Below, piece after piece: positions 1-7,069 of a DNA stretch of 11,812 bases; the stretch's first letter is position 1, and each line of letters starts with the position of its first letter. The translations under genes and the position numbers were made by a program. The notes beneath the pieces are model-generated. The model did not search any database. It was not told the DNA's origin and saw only the letters and a list, made by a program, of their open reading frames with translations. Source of the DNA: GH45 sp046704385 (GTDB lineage Bacteria > Bacteroidota > Bacteroidia > Bacteroidales > SZUA-534); NCBI GenBank assembly GCA_046704385.1, contig JBJKSB010000048.1, positions 1 through 11,812 on the forward strand, read 5' to 3'.

Positions 1-6
1 TTTTTA

Positions 7-2655
7 TTAGTGAGTTGAATTATCAGGATCAAAACTGGCAGTTCCCGGGCCGGTTGTCAATGTCCAGCTTCCAGTTCCCAAAGAAGGTGTTGCATCCAGT
101 TTATAGGTAAGGCCACAAGTTGAACCGTTGGGACCCGCGTCAGCCACAGGTTGCTTTTCAAAAACCAGAGTAATTGTAGAATCATCAGAACATTCCCCGT
201 TGGTTTCAGTCCAGGTGAAGGTGTAGGTTCCATAATCAGAAACTGAAACTACGGCATCCGGAGTTGAATTATCCGGATCATAACTTGCCGTTCCTGTACC
301 AGAGGTTAAAGCCCAGGAACCAGTCCCAACAGAAGGTGTAGCATTTAGGCTGTAAGTTAATCCGCATGCCGAGCCATCAGGACCAGCGTCAGCTATGGGT
401 TGTTCTTCAAATACAAGAGTAATCGTAGAATCATCCGAACATGAACCGTTTACCTCAGTCCATTTAAAGTCGTAAGTTCCGTAATCAGTAACTGAAACCT
501 TAGCATCAGGTTTAGCATTATCAGGATCAAAATTTGCTGTTCCGGGGCCGGATGATAAAATCCACTCTCCTGTACCAATTGAAGGCGTTGCCCTTAGGTT
601 ATATATTAATCCACACGCAGTGTCATTGACTCCTGAATTGGCAAAAGGTTGTTCTTCAAAGATAAGTGTTATGGTAGAATCATCAGAACATTCGACGCTA
701 ACTTCTGTCCAGGTAAAGGTGTAAGTTCCATAATCACTGACAGAAACAATAGCATCAGGTGTGGAATTATCAGGATCAAAACTGGCTGTTCCCGGTCCTG
801 TGTTCAAAGTCCAGCTACCCGTTCCCAATGAAGGTGTTGCATTAAGCTTATAGGATAAGCTGCAAGTTAAGCTATCTGAACCGGCATTAGCTACTGGTTT
901 TTCTTCAAAAGTGAGGATTATGGTGGAATCATCGTAACAAGACCCGTTGGTTTCTTTCCAGGTAAAACCATATAATCCATACCCGGAAACTGAGATATTT
1001 GCATCGGGAGATGTGTTATCAGGATTAAAAACAGCAGTAGGTGTACCAATAACCTGGCTCCACATCCCGGTTCCACATGATAGATAGGCTTTAAGTGCAT
1101 ATGAATTACCACAAATGGTATCTTCGGGACCGGCATTGGCATTTGGTTGTTCCTGAAAAACCAAAGTGATGGTAGAATCATCGGAGCATGAACCATTTAC
1201 TTCAGTCCATGTAAAAGTGTAGCTTCCATATTCAGACACAGAAAGGGTGGCATTTGATGTTGTACTATCAGGATCATAGCTTGCAAATCCTGGTCCTGAA
1301 GCCATTGACCAGATACCTGTGCCTACGGATGGTGTTGCATTAAGCTGGTAATTTGATCCGCAAATAGAATCACTGGCACCGGCATTGGCCATGGGTTGTT
1401 CCTCAAAGAGAATAGTAATGGTGGAATCATCAGAGCATGTACCATTTGTTTCTATCCAGGTAAATCCATATTGTCCGTAACCCGAAACTGAGACCTGTGC
1501 TCCGGGGTTGGAATTATCAGGATAAAAACCTGCTGTTGTGGTACCACTAACCTGGCTCCAAACTCCGGTTCCACTTGATAAAGTGGCCTGAAGATCATAG
1601 ATGTTGCCACAAATGGTATCCTCCGGGCCGGCATCGGCCTCTGGTTGAACATAAACAGTCAAATGGGCTGTATCTGTAAATACAGAATTTCCCAAGTTGC
1701 CATTAATTTTACACCGGTATTGATATCCGTTAAAACTACCTGGTATATTATTGATAGTCAGAGTGTCGGAATTAAAACCCGCATAATTTATATTATCAAT
1801 AATATCTGAAAAACCGGGTCCTTCATTAACCTGCCACTGATAAATATTTGCATAGCCGGCCTTAGTGGTCAGTTGTGTTGATGTTGCAGAACAAACCGTT
1901 TTGTTTTTAGGTTGTGTTAAGATTATCGGGGCATTGCCGTTATTACCGGAATAAAAGTCATAAATTAGATCATTCTGCAGATCAATTGTATCACCAAATG
2001 TACAGCCTGAATTGGGATATTCAGGACCGGTACCATTACAGTACAATGCCGGATAATCGACCGAATCGCCGGGGTCGGTCATGGTTGAAGGCGTGACAAG
2101 TCCAAAAAATATTGATGGATGTGAATCCTGAGTGGTAAAAGAGCCCGGGATACCGGTTCCATCATCGAATTTCAAAGTGTCTTGAACAATCAGATATGCT
2201 CCGGTACCAACATAGGTTATTGAATGCTGGCCGATGCCGGCATTCCCGTAAACAATAAAAATAGCACCGGGTTCAAGGCTGATATTACAGTTTTTTCCAG
2301 CAGTAAAATTACCATTCACAATCAGGGTATCGTAAACTATAAGATTTCCGGATTTGTAATCAAGGTCACCAAATCGATAAATACATCCATAAATATCAAT
2401 ATTCATGTTAATAGCAGTATCGGTTGGAATCCATCTAACCCAGGAATTAGTGTCCATCCATGCTCCGGTGTAATTGTCATAGGATAACCACGCCTGGGAA
2501 TAAATTGTATCAGGATTAAACAAAAGCAAAATAAATAATACCTGTATGAACCTGTTTTTAACCAGGTACCAAATACGATTCCGGGCCTTGCATTTCGGAT
2601 CAGAAAAGCAGGCCAACCCGGGAATTCGGTACAAATTTATTTTCAAAGTTGTCAT
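7..2655 (-). CDS. Secreted Ig-like/83-residue tandem-repeat surface protein, apparently C-terminally truncated
   Basis: Predicted 882-residue exported protein, likely an adhesin or surface structural protein; no enzymatic motif is visible. A basic N-terminal segment of about 37 residues precedes a hydrophobic core (about 38-47) and a likely cleavage site after IYS (51-53), so the leader is unusually long; no later ATG offers a shorter start. Residues 55-240 form a beta-rich region I do not recognise. Residues 242-336 look like an Ig-like domain with a Cys pair (C255, C315) and W274. From residue 337 an 83-residue unit repeats six times in full and once in part, each with two Cys, a GTGxW core and a C[SY]DDSTI signature near its end. 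The protein stops after 48 residues of the seventh unit and has no T9SS sorting domain, which such proteins normally carry. That points to a frameshift, a premature stop or an assembly edge. Reading frame certain; function inferred only from architecture. Confidence 0.85.
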   Translation of the reverse strand: MTTLKINLYRIPGLACFSDPKCKARNRIWYLVKNRFIQVLFILLLFNPDTIYSQAWLSYDNYTGAWMDTNSWVRWIPTDTAINMNIDIYGCIYRFGDLDYKSGNLIVYDTLIVNGNFTAGKNCNISLEPGAIFIVYGNAGIGQHSITYVGTGAYLIVQDTLKFDDGTGIPGSFTTQDSHPSIFFGLVTPSTMTDPGDSVDYPALYCNGTGPEYPNSGCTFGDTIDLQNDLIYDFYSGNNGNAPIILTQPKNKTVCSATSTQLTTKAGYANIYQWQVNEGPGFSDIIDNINYAGFNSDTLTINNIPGSFNGYQYRCKINGNLGNSVFTDTAHLTVYVQPEADAGPEDTICGNIYDLQATLSSGTGVWSQVSGTTTAGFYPDNSNPGAQVSVSGYGQYGFTWIETNGTCSDDSTITILFEEQPMANAGASDSICGSNYQLNATPSVGTGIWSMASGPGFASYDPDSTTSNATLSVSEYGSYTFTWTEVNGSCSDDSTITLVFQEQPNANAGPEDTICGNSYALKAYLSCGTGMWSQVIGTPTAVFNPDNTSPDANISVSGYGLYGFTWKETNGSCYDDSTIILTFEEKPVANAGSDSLTCSLSYKLNATPSLGTGSWTLNTGPGTASFDPDNSTPDAIVSVSDYGTYTFTWTEVSVECSDDSTITLIFEEQPFANSGVNDTACGLIYNLRATPSIGTGEWILSSGPGTANFDPDNAKPDAKVSVTDYGTYDFKWTEVNGSCSDDSTITLVFEEQPIADAGPDGSACGLTYSLNATPSVGTGSWALTSGTGTASYDPDNSTPDAVVSVSDYGTYTFTWTETNGECSDDSTITLVFEKQPVADAGPNGSTCGLTYKLDATPSLGTGSWTLTTGPGTASFDPDNSTH
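10..1647 (-). repeat. Six and a half in-frame 249-bp tandem repeats (83 residues each)
   Basis: Unit starts fall at residues 337, 420, 503, 586, 669, 752 and 835 of the gene, a constant spacing of 83. Each begins with a [QK]P-x-A-[ND] motif and contains GTGxW and DDSTI. Units 1 and 3 form one subtype (WSQV, SVSGYG, YGFTW). Units 2 and 4-7 form another (ATPS-x-GTG, DPD). The order is therefore A-B-A-B-B-B-B(partial). Units 4, 6 and 7 are the most alike, suggesting recent amplification. Such repeats can change number by recombination and can also collapse in assembly. Confidence 0.9.
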
Positions 2656-2963
2656 ATTAACCGGGTAATGTTTAATGTGTGAAACAAAAACCCTAATACA
2701 GCAAAGACACTGTTTTATTTAACGAAAGTAAATATTTTTGGTTGGGTTTTATATGTATTGAATTAAGAATTAGACGGAATAGTGAAAAACTTACTTAAAA
2801 ATTGCATCTGCTTATCATAATTTATAGATTTGTGTTTAATGATTAATAGTTAATTTCTGTATTTTCAAATTAAAGCTCTTGTTTATTAAGTTTTTGATCA
2901 TAATTTAGCCTCAGGATTTACCTGATAACATTTATTTTATAACCCAAAACCAATTTGTAAATT
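2656..2963. other. AT-rich divergent intergenic region
   Basis: A 308-bp gap between the divergently transcribed repeat-protein gene and the DUF2284 gene. I find no credible coding frame, tRNA or strong hairpin. It should hold both promoters. A plausible one is visible for the rightward gene (2802-2832). For the leftward gene I see only weak partial matches to the Bacteroidota -7 motif. Confidence 0.6.
2802..2832 (+). promoter_or_regulatory. Putative Bacteroidota-type promoter for the DUF2284 gene
   Basis: TTG at 2802-2804 is followed 20 bases later by TAGATTTG at 2825-2832. This matches the Bacteroidota consensus of a -33 TTG/TTTG and a -7 TAnnTTTG. It would leave a leader of roughly 120 bases before the ATG at 2964, longer than usual, so a closer promoter is possible. 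Motif match only. Confidence 0.35.
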
Positions 2964-3500
2964 ATGGATGAGAAAACAGACCTCGAAAAAATCATTAATG
3001 AAATCGGTTTAACTGATTATCAATGGATTAACCCGAAAAATATTATTGTGTCGCAGTGGGTGCGGGTAAAATGTGAGTTTGGGTGCAGCGATTACGGACT
3101 CGGGACATGTCCGCCAAACACTCCTTCAGTGGAAGCATGTAAAACTTTTTTTAGTGAATATGATAAAGGTATCTTATTTCGGTTGTCTGCCCAGGCTGAT
3201 AAAAACAACTACCCAAAAGACTGGTCGAACCAGATGACTATGAAATTGTTGGATTTGGAGCGAAAAGTGTTTTTAGAAGGTTATCCAAAAGTGTTTTTAT
3301 TAAATCAAACCTGTTGTGTACTTTGCTCAGAATGTCCCGGAAACCGGTTTGATTGTAAGGATAAGAAAAGATCACGGCCCAGCCCGGAGGCTTTTGCCGT
3401 TGATGTATATCAAACAGTTAAAAATGCCGGGATGGATTTGCAAGTGGTTACCGATAATCCGTCTGACATTACCAGAGTTGCTATCTTATTAATAAATTGA
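2964..3500 (+). CDS. DUF2284 family cysteine-rich, predicted metal-binding protein
   Basis: A 178-residue cytoplasmic protein with no signal peptide or membrane segment. It matches the DUF2284 pattern: an N-terminal cluster C37-x3-C41-x7-C49-PP, then a second cluster C117/C118-x2-C121-x2-C124-x6-C131, followed by an RPSPEAFAVDV segment (138-148) typical of the family. Nine cysteines (37, 41, 49, 59, 117, 118, 121, 124, 131) suggest Fe-S cluster or other metal binding. The family is annotated as predicted metal-binding, common in anaerobes, and its biochemical role is unknown to me. Length is about normal for the family. The ATG at 2964 is preceded by an A/T-rich leader with no Shine-Dalgarno sequence, as expected in this phylum. 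A second Cys-rich gene follows 90 bp downstream on the same strand, so co-transcription is possible. Confidence 0.85.
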   Translation: MDEKTDLEKIINEIGLTDYQWINPKNIIVSQWVRVKCEFGCSDYGLGTCPPNTPSVEACKTFFSEYDKGILFRLSAQADKNNYPKDWSNQMTMKLLDLERKVFLEGYPKVFLLNQTCCVLCSECPGNRFDCKDKKRSRPSPEAFAVDVYQTVKNAGMDLQVVTDNPSDITRVAILLIN

Positions 3501-3590
3501 GCGATATCGATTTAAGGGGTAGGTTGTTTTTATTTAAAAGTTCTATTTTAGAAAATGGAAAGATGCATTAATTAGAATTGACGATATAAA

Positions 3591-4043
3591 ATGGAAATTG
3601 AAGAAATTAAAAAGCGACTGGCCCCGTGTGGTTTACATTGTGCCAAATGTTATACCTTTAAAGAGGGTGACATTGCTTTAACCAGCGCAAAATTGGAGCA
3701 ATTACTCGGTAATTTTGATGTATATGCCGAACGTTTTGTGGATATGTTAAACGGTTCAGTATTTAAAAAGTACCCGGATTTTAAAATCATGTTGCAGCAT
3801 TTTTCAAACGCCGAATGTAAGGGTTGCCGTGCCGAAAATTGTAAGCTTTTTCAGGATTGCAAAGTGCGAAGCTGTCATGAAAGTAAAGGGGTTGATTTCT
3901 GTTTTCAATGTCCGGAGTTTCCCTGTAATAATACCGGATTTGATAAACATTTGTATGATCGATCGGTTGCTATTAATTATAGGATGAAGGAGATAGGGGT
4001 GGAGGGCTATTATGAGGAGATTAAAGATAAGCCGAGGTATTAA
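3591..4043 (+). CDS. DUF3795 family cysteine-rich protein
   Basis: A 150-residue cytoplasmic protein. The N-terminus has the DUF3795 hallmark APCG-LxC-xxC (C13, C17, C20). A second group of cysteines follows at 76, 79, 84, 90 and 95, and a third at 104, 107 and 112 (CFQCPEFPC). Eleven cysteines in 150 residues point to zinc or Fe-S binding, but no reaction is known for the family as far as I am aware. Length is near the family norm. It lies 90 bp after the DUF2284 gene on the same strand. The gap has no obvious terminator, so the two may form an operon of putative metalloproteins. The 3' end faces the GH5 gene across a convergent gap carrying paired hairpins. Confidence 0.85.
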   Translation: MEIEEIKKRLAPCGLHCAKCYTFKEGDIALTSAKLEQLLGNFDVYAERFVDMLNGSVFKKYPDFKIMLQHFSNAECKGCRAENCKLFQDCKVRSCHESKGVDFCFQCPEFPCNNTGFDKHLYDRSVAINYRMKEIGVEGYYEEIKDKPRY

Positions 4044-4106
4044 TAATTTAGAAGTGACCAAAACAAGAAGCATAAGTTTTAATGCTATTAAAGTTTGGGA
4101 TAATTT

Positions 4107-4236
4107 ATCCTCCCCAACCCTCCTTGAAAAGGAGGGTGCAGGTTCTTCTCTCAATTATTCAATGTTTTTTCATAGAATAAATAAAAATGGTTGTACTGTC
4201 CAACTCCTCCCTTGGTTAAGGGGGGTTGGGAGGGAT
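4107..4236. repeat. Bipartite palindromic (REP/MITE-like) element in a convergent gap
   Basis: Two GC-rich hairpins are separated by about 65 AT-rich bases. The left one is a perfect 9-bp stem (4117-4125 with 4129-4137) with a 3-base loop. The right one is centred on the GGTT at 4214-4217. The outer arms, 4107-4125 and 4218-4236, are inverted copies of one another (16 of 19 positions). GC content differs sharply from the flanks. Similar CTCCCCAACCCTCC-type sequences recur between genes in Bacteroidota genomes (recollection, not checked). It sits between the 3' ends of the DUF3795 and GH5 genes and could act as a bidirectional terminator. No U-tract follows tightly, so that role is uncertain. 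Confidence 0.65.
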
Positions 4237-4317
4237 AAAAAAGTTATTAAACAGAACTAGAAATAAAATACTTTTTATACATTGATTACCTTTTTACACC
4301 TTTTGCAGTGTTTCAAA

Positions 4318-5355
4318 TTATTGATGTTTTTCCCCTCTTAGTTCGCTTCGTTCCAAAAGACCTGATGGATTTAATTCATCAAGGCTCCAGCCACCGGTTG
4401 CACTGGCACCGGGTTTAAGGGCTGCCGACGATTCTTTTTTATCGCAAATTGACCAAGTACACCAGGTTAATTGATGCGCATCGCAGAAATCCCACCATTT
4501 GTTTGATTCTTTATAATCAATTGCACCATCGCCACTGGCTGATACAGTTCCATACTCACTTACCATTAGGGCTATACCATTATTTAAGGCTTTTTCAGCT
4601 TTGTCGCGTAAGCCTTGCTTGTGTGTAGCTGCATAATAATGTAAAGTATAGGCAATATTATCACCCTTTATCGGGTCAAGTGATGCCTCATCAACATCCT
4701 GCGACCATGTTCTGGTACCGCATAAAATTATGTTTTTAGCGTCGTATTTTCTGATTACTGCAATTACAGCTTCGTGGTACGGTTTGATAGAATCTTTCCA
4801 TGAAACATTGTTAAGTGGCTCATTGTACAGTTCGTAAATTACATTGGGGTATTTTCCATACTTCTGCGCCATTTTGGCAAAAAACTCTTTGGCTTGTTCT
4901 GTGTGTCGCTGGGCATGATGGTCGTGCCAGTCAATAAAAATATACATTCCCAACTTTATGGCTGCTGTTACGGCTGAATCCACTTTTGCTTCTTCGGTTT
5001 CGGGATTTTGCAGGTAACCGCCATGTTCAACGGCCATGGCAGCACGGGTAATGGTACATTTCCAGTCATCGCGAAGCCATTTAATGCATTCGTAATTGTA
5101 ATACTTGCCAATTTCCTGGCTCCAGAATAGCGACATGCCCTTCAATTGAACCGGATTGCCGTTTTTATCCACAATTTTATTTCCTTTTACACTTAGCTGG
5201 CCGTATTTTTCCACGGCGGTTTGGGCATTAAGTGTTGAAATATGGCTTGTAAGCAGCAAAGTAGTTGTGATAAGAGTAATAATTCTTAACGTTAATGATT
5301 TTAAAATAATTTTTGAATTGTGGAGATTAAAATCCCTTAGCTTTTTGTCTTTCAT
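4318..5355 (-). CDS. Secreted glycoside hydrolase family 5 endoglucanase (cellulase, GH5_2-like)
   Basis: A 345-residue exported enzyme predicted to hydrolyse internal beta-1,4-glucosidic bonds in cellulose or related glucans. Residues 1-44 form a leader: about 20 residues of n-region, a hydrophobic core near 25-36, and a likely cleavage after LNA. The catalytic TIM barrel follows from about 48 to 335. GH5 landmarks are present: R104 (TRAAM), H144 (DWHDH), the acid/base E179 in YNEP, H239 and Y241 (LHYY), the nucleophile E267 in VSEYG, and W301. The spacing and the LKGMSLFW and WHDH motifs resemble subfamily 2, as in Cel5A-type enzymes. It is a single-domain protein with no carbohydrate-binding module and no T9SS sorting domain, so it may be periplasmic or leave by another route. 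The last 12 residues are charged and look unrelated to the fold. No internal Met gives a shorter start. Confidence 0.93.
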   Translation of the reverse strand: MKDKKLRDFNLHNSKIILKSLTLRIITLITTTLLLTSHISTLNAQTAVEKYGQLSVKGNKIVDKNGNPVQLKGMSLFWSQEIGKYYNYECIKWLRDDWKCTITRAAMAVEHGGYLQNPETEEAKVDSAVTAAIKLGMYIFIDWHDHHAQRHTEQAKEFFAKMAQKYGKYPNVIYELYNEPLNNVSWKDSIKPYHEAVIAVIRKYDAKNIILCGTRTWSQDVDEASLDPIKGDNIAYTLHYYAATHKQGLRDKAEKALNNGIALMVSEYGTVSASGDGAIDYKESNKWWDFCDAHQLTWCTWSICDKKESSAALKPGASATGGWSLDELNPSGLLERSELRGEKHQ

Positions 5356-5446
5356 AGTTTTATTTAAAATTAGGTCAATAATACTGTTGTTATTTAGTGT
5401 TAAATATACACTAATTATTTTCAGAAAATGGTATTTTTAGAAAGAA

Positions 5447-5919
5447 ATGGAAAAATCAAGTAAAATGTTTTTTTTAGTAATTGTATTTCAGTTATATACT
5501 GTTTGTTATTCACAGGTTGACCAAATACATTTTGGTTCAGTAAATACGCCTCTCAACGGACTAACGATTACCTGGAGAAGTATTGGCAATACGGACAGTT
5601 TAAAATGGGGATATTCAAATTCATACCTGATGGGGTAACGATAAAACATTCCAAACGACCATGATTAAAGACCCTTATTTTACTTTTACGTCATTTGGTG
5701 ATAGCAGAACTTATATAGATGATTGGAAAGTCATTTCAGATGCTGTTCTGCCATCAGATTTTATTTTATTTATGGGTGATATAGTTGAAGTTGGCGGTGA
5801 TACCTCTTTATGGAATAAATGGTTTAGTTCCGGCAGTAATTTTTTAGGAAATAACCTGGTTTATCATACGGGGTAATCATGAATTAGTTAATGATCCTGA
5901 TACCCTGAACTATAAAAAT
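5447..5919 (+). pseudogene. Purple-acid-phosphatase-like metallophosphoesterase remnant (two frameshifts, 3' truncated)
   Basis: Three frame-shifted pieces together read as the start of a secreted purple-acid-phosphatase-like enzyme. Piece 1 (5447-5635) has a signal peptide and the start of a fibronectin-like N-terminal domain (LTITWRS, LKWGYSNSY), then stops at TAA 5636. Piece 2 (about 5631-5873) carries DKTFQTT and the metal-site motifs GDSRTY and GDIVEVGGD, then stops at TAA 5874. Piece 3 (5872-5919) restores GNHELVNDPD, the next metallophosphoesterase motif. Both breaks sit at A-Y-GGGG-TAA. About 35-40 residues normally found between WGxSNSY and the KTFxT strand seem to be missing, so deletions as well as single-base changes may be involved. 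The rest of the catalytic domain is absent: recognisable sequence ends at 5919, exactly at the stop codon of the opposing nuclease gene. Decay is most likely; sequencing error at the G runs cannot be excluded. Confidence 0.8.
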
Positions 5920-7032
5920 CTATCTTGCAATAATCAACTTTTTCGAAGCAGATTCCTTATCAGTTGTTAATTTTACCATGTAAATACCTGAAGGTTGTTC
6001 CTGCGTTCCCCAATTAAAATGGTAGGTGTCAGACTGTAATTTTTTGTTGCAAAGGGTGGCAATCCTTTTTCCCGTAAGGTCATAAACTTCAACTTGCACC
6101 CATGAAATATAATTCAGGTTAAAATTGATTTCTGTATTCCCATAACCCGGATTTGGAAATACATTTATATCAACTGACGATACCGCAGATGCTGGAATAT
6201 CTGTGCCATCAATAGTGGGCTTTCCGGATTCAAGCCATGCATTGTAAATCAATTCGGCCAGGGCATGTGACGCATTGTTTAGTAAAAGTCCGGTGAAATC
6301 ACGCGTCTTGTTCCATAAAGCATCTTTATATTCGGTAGAACTGGTGCTGGTCGAAAAGGTTTTAGCATAATCATCGGCTTTGAGAATGGAATCTACATAA
6401 GGATAATTGGCATACAGATAATTAAAAACATATTGACTAATATTATCGATATGATTTACAGGTTTGCCGGTAAATGTAACTTCCTGAACATGTGCATTGA
6501 TCATGTCCGATTCATAACGAGAGTGTATACCGCTGTTGTTGGTCTGGCGGCCGTCATAATTACTGGTTATGTGTAATGGCATGTGGCCATCGCCCACATA
6601 ATGCGATAAGTCAGCAGCAAAATATTTGGATTTTTCCCAGTCGTGACGCTGTAAACATGCCACCAGCGAATCGTAGGTATTTAATGTTGCCCAGGGTAAT
6701 ACGCCAATATTATACACTTTAGAATAACCGTGCGTTGCAATCATTTCATCCAGCGATTGACTGATTTTTCCATTTGACACAAATTCCGGATAATCATCAA
6801 TATCGATATAATGTCGTACCCCTTCATCCGGATCATCCGATTTGCGGTAGTCTGCATCAGAGCTATGATCAGCTATATAAGAAACCCAATCATTAAAAGG
6901 TTGCATCTCATCGTTAAAAGACAAAGATATATGGTCGGCTATACTGACATGCCCTGCATTTCCCCAGCTTATCAGTACTAATCCTGAAATTAGCATAAGC
7001 ACGTAGGTAGTGATGGTTTTTGTAAATCGCAT
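5920..7032 (-). CDS. Secreted S1/P1 nuclease/zinc phospholipase C family enzyme with T9SS sorting domain
   Basis: A 370-residue exported zinc hydrolase, expected to cleave single-stranded nucleic acids or phosphoesters outside the cell. Signal peptide 1-22 (VLMLISGLVLIS). Cleavage there would expose W23, matching the rule in this superfamily that the N-terminal Trp of the mature enzyme binds zinc. Other likely ligands are H28, D59 or D61, H74 (RHYID), H144-x3-D148-x5-H154 (SHYVGDGHMPLH) and H170-x3-E174. The final Glu is as in B. cereus phospholipase C, where P1 nuclease has Asp. Residues about 287-370 form a type A T9SS C-terminal sorting domain (VFPNP, VYDLTGK, PSGIYMVKL, KKLIIAR), so export by the type IX system is expected. 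Its stop codon abuts the phosphatase remnant on the other strand. Substrate, nucleic acid or phospholipid, cannot be settled from sequence; nuclease is favoured by the W-x4-H start. Confidence 0.9.
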   Translation of the reverse strand: MRFTKTITTYVLMLISGLVLISWGNAGHVSIADHISLSFNDEMQPFNDWVSYIADHSSDADYRKSDDPDEGVRHYIDIDDYPEFVSNGKISQSLDEMIATHGYSKVYNIGVLPWATLNTYDSLVACLQRHDWEKSKYFAADLSHYVGDGHMPLHITSNYDGRQTNNSGIHSRYESDMINAHVQEVTFTGKPVNHIDNISQYVFNYLYANYPYVDSILKADDYAKTFSTSTSSTEYKDALWNKTRDFTGLLLNNASHALAELIYNAWLESGKPTIDGTDIPASAVSSVDINVFPNPGYGNTEINFNLNYISWVQVEVYDLTGKRIATLCNKKLQSDTYHFNWGTQEQPSGIYMVKLTTDKESASKKLIIAR

Positions 7033-7069
7033 TATTGTAGTAGATAATTTATTTGAAAGGCTAAAGCTA

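Noticed and set aside
649..2487. Several 60-92 codon open frames on both strands inside the repeat gene (649-831, 918-1196, 1452-1652, 1914-2096, 2224-2487)
   Set aside because: All are alternate-frame shadows of the 882-codon gene, and similar shadows recur because the underlying DNA is repeated.
3804..4154. 116-codon open frame on the minus strand
   Set aside because: It is antisense to the well-supported DUF3795 gene and extends into the palindromic element; low-complexity Leu/Ile-rich translation.
4012..4260. 82-codon open frame on the plus strand across the DUF3795 3' end and the palindromic element
   Set aside because: It overlaps the DUF3795 gene, translates the hairpin arms, and shows no recognisable protein features.
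5156..5440. 94-codon plus-strand open frame, and 7995-8249 (+)
   Set aside because: Antisense shadows of the GH5 and asd genes; the hydrophobic stretch in the first is the complement of the signal-peptide region.
5447..5876. Two separate small genes instead of one broken gene
   Set aside because: The pieces carry consecutive parts of one metallophosphoesterase (signal peptide, N-terminal domain, GDxx, GDxxxxGGD, GNHE in a third frame), so they are parts of a single gene.
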